A stretch of 64,000 bases of DNA from Dasypus novemcinctus (Eukaryota; Chordata; Mammalia; Cingulata; Dasypodidae). The stretch covers positions 95,689,675 through 95,753,674 of the forward strand of contig NC_080683.1 of NCBI RefSeq assembly GCF_030445035.2, written 5' to 3'. The position numbers and the translations under genes were made by a program. Shown in pieces: positions 54,431-64,000 of this stretch. Numbering within the stretch: the stretch's first letter is position 1; the number at the start of each line of letters is the position of its first letter. Below the pieces are notes generated by a model, which did not search any database, was not told where the DNA came from, and was given only the letters and a program-made list of their open reading frames with translations.

Positions 54431-56440
54431 ACAAAGCCTCCAGTACTATGGATTAAGTAAGACCCATCCTGATTTACTAGGCCACCCCTAAATAGCACCT
54501 TTAAGGAAACTATTCACAAAAGAGCCCTCACACGGACATATTTACAAATAATTTCATGCACACAGGAATGTGGATTATGCCTCTTGTTGGGGTACGTAAT
54601 TCAGATTACATATTACTGCTATAGAATATAACTATTTTTATAAATTATTGGATTTGATTTGCTACTATTTTATTGAAGATTTTTGCATTCATGCTAAAAG
54701 AAAGAATTTTTTACTAGTATTGTGTTTGTCTGGTTTTGTTATTAGGGTAAAGCTGGCCACAGATAATGAGTTTGGAAGCATTTCTTCTCCTAGTTTCTGG
54801 AAAAAAATTGTACAGAATCAGTATCATTTTTCCCTTTTGATTAGTGTTAGCATGGTATATCTTTCTCCATCCCCTTATTTTTAAATTATCTGTCTTCATA
54901 TTCCTCTGTAATAACAAGAACATGGAGCTGGATCCAGGCCAGGCTTATGGCCTGGACCCCCTGCAGGGTTGAAAGAGTACAGCTACAGGAAGAGATTAAC
55001 AAGAGATCCAAGAGGTGGAGAAAAATGGAACTTGCCTAAGTAGGATTTATTACTAAAAGCTCCATGCTTAGGTTTTATTTTTGTTTTTATTTTTATTTAT
55101 TTTATTTTTTTCCAGGCTTTGACTTTAAAGACATTTTCTCCTTGGAAATAGAGCTCCTCCTTCTCGGGGCTAGAGGCAAATATTTGCACATCAATATATG
55201 CTAGTTGCTCATTAAACACAAAGTTTAATAACATATGATGCCTCCTTTAAAAATCTCAAAGTCTGCTAGGAAGAGAGCACCCATTTAACCAACAAACGAC
55301 AGAATAAAAAGCTTCTTTATCTCAGGAAGCATGAGACTAAGTACTTCACATGAATTGTGAAGATTCATAGAAAATGGGTGGCAAGACAAAGGACAATATT
55401 CCAGAGAAAAAGTGTAAATAAAGGTCCCTCAGGTAAACTAGAGTTCTATTTTCCAACTCTGACTTTCTACTACCTTGTTGCAGAAACAGAATTTACTTCA
55501 TCTTCTGAAAAGCACAAAGAACATAAGTTGTAAATTACTGTCATTCAACTCAAGACCAAGAATTCTTAATACTGGGCTGTTTCCAGTTTATGGTTATTAT
55601 GCATAAAGTTGCTGTGGGCATTCACATACAAATCTCTTTGTGGGCATATGTTTTTATTCTTCTCAAAAGTTAAACATGTAGGAGAATTGCTGGGTCACAG
55701 GGTCGATGTGTATTTAAAATTTCTATTATCAATAGAATTAGTGAAGTGAGACTATGATTAAGTCAAAACAGGTTGGCTCCAACATAAAGATTTCCCTTTT
55801 GTGATCACAGCAAATTTTTGTCAGAGGGAGCAGTTTTACTTAACCATTTTAGGAAAGTTTTATCATAACTTCAGCCCCCAAACTGGTATCTCCTTTAAAT
55901 CAAGGAGAATGTCTTAACTGACATGATGCTAGAGTGCTATTCATTTACAAAGTTTGCTCTTTTGGATCTACACCCTGCCATGTTGTGCCATACCAACACA
56001 GTATCTCATGCCTCTTTTTAAAGGAGTGCCCTGCTTTCTATATATTAATAGAATGATTGGTTGGAGAAAGTTGGCATAAAAAGCAGCTCAAATTGTTGGC
56101 AAAATCATCAGTATTTTAACATAAAAACTCTTTATTGACTCTTCCATCAAAGGACTTTAAAAAAACAGGTAAAAAATAATTATAATACCTTGCACTCTGA
56201 AGGAGAAACCTCTTCACTGTTCACCCCAGAAATTCTCTAGGATTTTATCCATGCTACTCTTCGTTCTAAGAGACATTTGCTTGCAACCTAAATAAGTCTG
56301 TCATGCAGGATTTCCAAAGTGATCCTTTTTTCCTGATAACAATTACGTATCTCATTAAAGACTCTGATAGAGCAATGCCAAGTTAGCTGGACTAGGATCA
56401 GATACTGCTAATCTAATTATTAATTAAGATATAGACCAAT
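54431..56440. other. No recognised gene; short antisense L1 piece near 55560-55730
   Basis: AT-rich. At 55575-55720 the sequence ATAAAGTTGCTGTGGGCATTC...GAGAATTGCTGGGTCAC is a minus-strand L1 ORF2 fragment. The stretch 55076-55112 is a T-rich simple repeat. No supported exon. Confidence 0.45.
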
Positions 56441-56535
56441 GTGTTAGAGCAAGGATCCAGGGAGTCATCCCGAGGTCATCTCTGGGCCCAGATAGGCAAA
56501 CCATCAAAGATGTCCATTGCCATCCCAGAGTCCTC

Positions 56536-57018
56536 AGGATGGAGGAGTAAAACATGGATTACAGTGGATTTACTGATATTCTACTATAGAATTATTCTGA
56601 CTCTAGCAGTGGAAGAAACTGTACCACTGATGTGGAGACAGTGGCCACGGGAGTTGCTGAGGGCTGGGAGAGAGAAGAAGAGGTGTGATATGGGGACATT
56701 TTTGGGACTTGGAGTTGTCCTGAATATTGCAGGGACAGATGAAGGTTATTATATATCCTGCCATAACCCACTGAATGGACTGCGGGAGAATTTAAACTAC
56801 AATGTAAACTATAATCCATGCTGTGTAGCAGTGCTCCAAAATGTATTCATCAAATGCAGTGAATGTGCCACACTGATGAAAGAGGTTGTTGATGTGGGAG
56901 GCCTGGAGTTGGGGGTGGGGAGTGGGGGCATATGGGAACCTCATATTTTTTAATGTAATATTTTGTGTGATTTACGTATCTTTAAAAAAAAGATAATAAA
57001 AAATAATTTAAAAAAAAG
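56536..57018 (+). mobile_element. L1 3' end (3' UTR copy C), 5'-truncated
   Basis: Matches copies A and B from the GGATGGAGGAGTAAA block through GGACATTTTTGGGACTTGGAG, the G-rich stretch (about 56904-56930) and ACCTCATATTTTTTAATGTAAT, ending in A-rich sequence at about 57018. The 5' limit may extend to about 56445, but that part did not align by eye. The 170-codon frame at 56441-56953 is not a gene. Confidence 0.75.
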
Positions 57019-57060
57019 CAGAGATGGCCAAGCACCCTGCATGGCAACTTTTAACAAGGT

Positions 57061-57622
57061 GAGGCAGTTTGAAATTATTTTATGAATCCCCTAAAGAGAA
57101 AAATCATGCTTATAAACTAATCTATTCCTGTGGGTATGATACCATTTGATTGCATTACATTCAGATGAGGGTACTTTGATTAGATTACCAGATAAGATAG
57201 TTTTAGGGTTTCTGATTGGGCTAAATCACTGAGGTGTGATTCATGTTGAATCTCTGCTCTCTTGCTAGGTCTGATAAAAACGGAGACACAGACACACAGA
57301 AAATGGAAGCCACCATTTTTTGATCCTGTCATGTGAGAAAGCACTATAGGATCACTTAAGCATGAAGCCCCTAAGAGGCTGGGCCCAGAGGGCAGCTCAA
57401 GAGGAGATGGTGAGCCTGGAGGGGCCATAATGCTTTGCCACATGTCTGGACAACAGAATTAACAGTAGCTGACTTTGTTGAGAAAGCACCTCTTATGGCG
57501 CCTAGATTTGGATTTTTCATGGCCTTGGAACTGTAAGCTTTTACCCCAAATAAATCTTCTTTATAAAAGCCAACCCAGTTCTGGTACTTTGCATTGGCAG
57601 CTCTTTGGCAAACTGAAACACA
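57061..57622 (+). mobile_element. MaLR/ERV-L type solo LTR, plus strand
   Basis: Begins near GAGGCAGTTTGAAATTATTTTATGAATCCC and ends with ACCCCAAATAAATCTTCTTTATAAAAGCC...CTTTGCATTGGCAGC...GAAACAC. Its right end is the reverse complement of the left end of the element at 33921. A plausible polyadenylation signal, AATAAA, is at about 57548. No internal sequence. Confidence 0.65.
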
Positions 57623-58094
57623 AGTCCTTATTTGTGTTTCAATAAGGCATCGACCTTTGATTAGAGGGGAGGACATAAAAAAGATTTGATGTGCTCACCC
57701 AGACTTTCAGCCATGTGGAAAGCTGAGGCCAGATACTGTCAGTTGGAAAAATAGAAAGAAGACTTCTGATTTAACATGAAATTCAAAGAGGGGACAATGA
57801 GCTATTAGCTGAAATGGATACAGGCAGGACTTTGTATTTATAGGCCTGTCATCAGAAAGTTTCAGTGCCTGTGAAGTGGCTGAGAAATTCAGTTTTTCAG
57901 ATGACTGAAAAGAAATGAAGACAGACTTAGAAGGCAAAAGTTTCCATATTCTAGCTCAAGATTCTCTTGTGTATTTAAAGGAAGCTTTTACCTAAAAGTC
58001 AAGTCAGCACATTCTTGTCATTGAGAATTCAGGAGAGTGAGTGTGAAATTTCAAATACATTCTTATATTAACATTAGGCACTAGAAGACATAGA
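57623..58094. other. No recognised gene
   Basis: Unassigned sequence immediately beyond the inferred 3' end of the minus-strand host gene. Confidence 0.4.
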
Positions 58095-61000
58095 TCATTT
58101 TATAAAAAATTTATTACTCTGTAAATACAAATTCAAACATCAACAAACAAATTTTTCCCCCAGTGGAAAAATACTAGCCATTAACATTGAAAACTTTTTT
58201 TTTTTACTTAATAAATAGAACTTTGGCATTCAAAATTCTAGCTGCAAACCCTTTAAAAAAAAAAAAAAGAACAAAACCAACCCCTTTACAAAAAAAGAGG
58301 TAAGAACTATAGGTCAAAAGGCATAAGCCAACCAGTGGCTTATAATTCTTTTTTACAATAACTGTATTTCAATTAAGTCATGAACATTGTATTTACAGAT
58401 GAGGTATTCTGGCTGGTTCAAAATTGAACCTAGTTTACAAAAACCACCAGTCACAGTGACTGATTAAACACTCAGCTGTGCTTTTAATGTAACCACCTAG
58501 CACCTTACTACTTCTTGTCATCACACCAATGTGATGCTGAACTTTATGTTTATGTATTTAAATAGCTATTTATACATACATGTACACACATACACACACA
58601 AGTGAATACTTCCCAAAAGAGTTTCCTGCTCACTACACAAAGGGAAAAGGCTGGGTTCCAAAGACATGTTTCTAATACTTTTTCTCACCTATTAATGAAG
58701 AATTGTTCCTTACTTAAAAAAAAAAATCCTTAATCAAGTCTATTTAAAGAAGAACAAGGTGCAACAATTAACATTCTTATAGCTCATGTAATAGAGAAAT
58801 GAGTGCTTACTGCGGGCAAAAAGGCACAAAAGGTTCTCAGTATTGCAGCTGCAACAGTATTGTTAAAAGATTTACCAATTTGAAATTACATTCTTCTTAA
58901 ACTCATATGTTTTTTAAATTAAGAAAAAAAAATCAAACTCGTTCCCCCTTCATGATTCAATGTATGATATAATCATACAGCAATATACCATCATGGCATT
59001 TTGGAGTAAAGTTGAAAATTTTGCTCTTTATACCAAAAATTCAAATAGGAAATAAGTTTCTCTTGTTTTATGAACACTAAAAGAACTGTCAAAAATGGAA
59101 CCAAAATGAATTAACTTTGGCAATAAGAGCTACAGCTACTGGCAGTTTCAAATTATAGAATTTGAATGAGCCTGGCTATGAGAAATGCTTATTACTGTAA
59201 TTACATAGCTACATAAGAGAATGCCATTAACCCAAATTAAAGGTGTGCCTGAACTGAACTCTGCTATATATAAACACAGTCCAGGTTCTCAGTTAATATT
59301 TTATTCAATGAACTATTACAATTATTTAAAGACCGTTTTCCAAATAAAAGAGTACCTCTAAAAATGTCTTCTAAGCAATTCCTATGTCTTGAACTATGCC
59401 AAAGTTAATTTATATTAAGCCCATTACTAAATTATAATTTTAGCAATACTTTCTACTGGTTGAGATTGTCTCAAACAAGCTATTGAATAAAGTCTAATTC
59501 AGATTCATAAACTATCATGACCGAAACAAATTTCACTAAAATACTGTTAACATTAAATAGTCACTCATTTCAAATATGAAAAAGAGCCATTCTTAGTAAA
59601 ATAAATTCATGCATATCTTATTCAGTCAATAGTTGGATTTTAAAATCAAGAGGTCACTGAAATTTTACTAACAGCTTACTTAACTAAAGGTATCCTACTT
59701 TTCTGAAATCAAAGGAAATGACAACTGTGACTTTGAATCAGTTAACTGTGTCTGCACAAGTAATTTTGGAGTTTCACTGGAACTACTATTACTTTATTAC
59801 AGAATAAGCTCAACTTCAAAACCCAAAAGACCAATAATTAATGTTAATACTGCATGAGAAAATTCTTAAGAGGACAAGCATTTAATTCACAAAAGCATAA
59901 GTAAAAAGTGGTTTCATATCACAGGGAATTGAAAGATTTACTTTAAAATTTAGGTTAATTTTCATTTCAGGCATATATCACTGTAATAACTCCTGAGCAC
60001 ATCCCAGCTCAGCCTGAAGCAGGACACTATGATGTTTTTATATGCCCATCTTACTTGGTCTAATGGTAAAATCTTTGTTTTCAATGGGATTCCTTTATTA
60101 CTACTACTTTAACCAAGAGACTGGGAGGGGAATTTTCTGAAAAATCAAAACAAAAATTAAATACTGACAAAATAGAATACTTCTAGTTTCATTTCCCCCC
60201 TGTACTCCCAAAAAAATTTCCTTGAAAGCTGTCTACTTATTATCTAGGCTCCTTTATAAACTCCTGACTCCAAGCAATTAAACTTTGTAGTTTAAGATTA
60301 TACTTAAACTATTATATCTTTCCTATGGAATGTATACATATTGAACACTGAAATGCATCAGCAGTAGTCTGTCAATTTCCCAATAAGTTAAAAAAATTAC
60401 CTCAAGAATGTGATTTTAAGTGAAATTATTTAAGATTTAGAAAACTACCTTATTAAAACAAATAAAAAATTATTTTATCCCAACTAAGCCAGAACACAAA
60501 TTGCATTTATAGAAGATTAAAACAAATGACCATAAATTTGTTTAAAACAACAACCATAAAATCCCCAAACATATACTAAAAACCTAGATGTTTAAATAAG
60601 AACCTGGTGACCCAAATGTTTGCCCATGAGTATTATCATTTTAGGGTATCTTTATTTCCAGTGTCTTGGAGGTAGGGGGAGGGGGTTTTACTCAGACTGT
60701 AAAAATGTTTGCAGCACTTGTGCCTGATCTATTTTAGATCCTATTATCTACCTTACTGTAAAGGGGCTTTTTCAAATACTAATTTTTGCAAATCTGAATT
60801 CTTGGCATTCAATTTCTGGTACAAATACACTACTCCCTGATTGTCTTCAAACTACCAACCTTGGAAAACAAATAAACAGATAAGAAGGCCTAGTCCCTGA
60901 CCTTATCACATTAGATGAACTTCTGCATGGATTCCTTAATACCCTGATCCTGAGAAGAAAGAATGGCATGGAGGACTCAGGCAGAAGGCAAGGCTTTACA

Positions 61001-62565
61001 ATGTGTAATTATTTCTGGTTACTGAGATGTAATTACAAAGTAACTTATTGAAAGCTCTAAATAAGCCAAAATTCTGAACTGAGTGTCTTCCTGGATAGTC
61101 TCTTCGGAGGCCTTATACTTATCCCACAAATGTTTTCACTGCTGAAAATATTTAAGATAAACATGTTCTAGGAGCAGCCTTTATACCAGTATAAGTCTGG
61201 CAAGAAAACAGGCATGTGATCTGCTCTTGAACAAAACAATATTACCCTGCTTGATTCAGGTCCCTCACTCCTTCTCCCCTTATTTAGTCCTGGCCTAAGT
61301 GATACTTGGGTTGCAATGTAAAATCAAAGCAACTTGTCAAAGGACAACAATCTGCCATAATTAAGTATAATTAAAAGAATGTAACGAATGCTCTAAAGTT
61401 CTTCTAAAGCGCTAACTAAATCAGAGACAATACTCTTTGGGAGTTTAAATCATTGCATTTCATAGGACTACCCTGTACTCCATGTGAAGAGCTAACCTGG
61501 CCAAGTTAGTATTCTATGAAAAACCCTGTTCATTACTGAATATACTTTACCTGATAAAATGAATTAAAATATCATCTATGTCTAGGTTTTGTTTTATGCT
61601 AGTAATTACTCAGATAGAAAGAACACATGGGCTTTCTCTTAAAGTAGTTAAATTTTAACTGATGTTGTTAAAATGTAAACTTGAGATTTGGATAAATAAA
61701 CTATTATTCTAGAGTCATTTTCTTAATCTTTCTTTTACAATAATAGTCTGAGGCCTTAGAAGGTTTGCATTATTTCCTATGGCTTTGTTTTCATTGATAT
61801 ATAAAACATATAAATAAAAATTTGGAAATAGTAAGGGACATGTTAAAATTAGTTCAAATAATATTAAACTTCCTCATAAAAAAAGAGATCATATCAAAAT
61901 TTCACACCTCTAAGACAACCCACAATCACCCTGGAAAAGTGCTGTCCTACCTTCACTACTAAAATCAAAGCCAGCCTACCACCTCATCATCTCAGCAAAG
62001 TGATTCTTCAACAAAATACAAATGGCTTTGCTGCTGTACAACTATTAGACTGCTGTTGGAACCCATGTTCAGCCAGCCCTTGAAAACCCTTAAGTACAAA
62101 ACGAGCTTTGACGTGAAAGAAATACAAGAATAAACAGAGTGTGCCTTTCTCAGAATGGTTGTTTTGACTCTAGAAATCCATACACTTTTGTGAATAAAGC
62201 GCATGTGTGCATGCACACAGACACATACCCACTAGGGTTAAAAGAACTCCTACCCCTTTATCTGAATGGCACTCTTCACAGCTTGGTCCTACAATCAGTA
62301 GTCTCAGAATTCAGACATTTTTTTCTTGTAGACTTTATCACATTTTTCAAACGGTAATTTGATTTTTTGGCCTGATTAGATAAGCCCCATCAAAACCTCC
62401 TCATACCTTTTTTCCCCCAATAAATCAAATCCACAGGAAAAAAATCCTGAGTGCAAGTCATTTGTCACTTGCCCCTTCCATCAGAACTCCTTAAAAGAAA
62501 TGGAAAGAGCCATAATACAGCAGCATTTAACAATGGGTCATTATTGCTGCGGAACCAACACTTGA
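58095..62565 (-). other. Inferred long 3' UTR of a host gene, minus strand
   Basis: This 4.4-kb block follows directly after the stop codon of the exon at 62566-62729. Unlike the rest of the window it has no recognisable SINE, LTR or L1 copy, and it is evenly AT-rich, both common for long conserved mammalian 3' UTRs. A minus-strand AATAAA (TTTATT on plus, 58110-58115) lies at its far end, with cleavage expected near 58090-58098. Other AATAAA-like sites inside could serve shorter isoforms. The assignment is inference; there is no transcript evidence here. Confidence 0.5.
58110..58115 (-). promoter_or_regulatory. Candidate distal polyadenylation signal
   Basis: TTTATT on plus is AATAAA on minus, in GAGTAATAAATTT context, at the end of the repeat-free block. 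Confidence 0.4.

Positions 62566-64000
<1,435 letters not shown>

Noticed and set aside
56441-56953. 170-codon open frame
   Set aside because: Lies in L1 3' UTR copy C; related frames in copies A and B are broken differently and match no protein family.

Overview
This window is mammalian nuclear DNA, most likely from an armadillo (Dasypus or a close relative). The evidence is its repeat content. There are at least nine tRNA-derived SINEs with the layout known for armadillo DAS-SINEs (A/B-box head, GGTTCAAACCC-type B box, tail of AACAAGCAGACAA-like units). There are also LINE-1 copies sharing one long 3' UTR family, MaLR/ERV-L type LTRs, and no bacterial-style gene density. Most of the window is intergenic or intronic DNA built from nested retroelements.

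The main feature is a young, nearly complete class II (betaretrovirus-like) endogenous retrovirus at 18361-24951. It has two 399-bp LTRs that differ at 5 positions by my hand alignment, a 6-bp target duplication (TGCCTG) and a tRNA-Lys type primer binding site. It carries a fully open gag (598 codons), a short protease frame reached through a canonical T TTA AAC slippery site plus a strong H-type pseudoknot, and a long RT-RNase H frame. Integrase is in another frame after a small indel and carries one amber stop. env is collapsed to about 0.75 kb, keeping a signal peptide and a membrane anchor. The element lacks the dUTPase domain common in betaretroviruses. It sits inside an older L1/HAL1-like LINE (about 15960-18354, continuing 24958-25513).

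Layout: 1-1800 no recognised feature; 1800-3330 L1 3' end; about 5180-6835 5'-truncated class I ERV ending in a poly(A) tail; 7140-7530 L1 piece; 7560-11420 minus-strand ERV-L remnant split by a large DAS-SINE; 12451-12885 LTR; 13402-14359 L1 3' end with a 5' inversion; 15113-15322 SINE; 15960-25513 old LINE plus the class II ERV; 27166-27595 SINE; 27834-28112 polypyrimidine tract; 29814-37250 several LTRs, two of them nested; 38150-43600 SINEs and L1 pieces; 44605-44995 MLT1-type LTR; 45540-53370 old L1 interrupted by two SINEs, a younger 3-kb L1 3' end with a 13-bp duplication and a 171-bp insertion; 53370-54430 minus-strand L1; 56536-57018 L1 3' end; 57061-57622 LTR.

The right end (58095-62729, minus strand) looks like real host gene sequence: the last coding exon of an unidentified coiled-coil protein with a good splice acceptor, followed by a repeat-poor, AT-rich stretch of about 4.4 kb that reads as a long 3' UTR. 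The flanking 62730-64000 would then be its intron. No other host coding exon could be supported.
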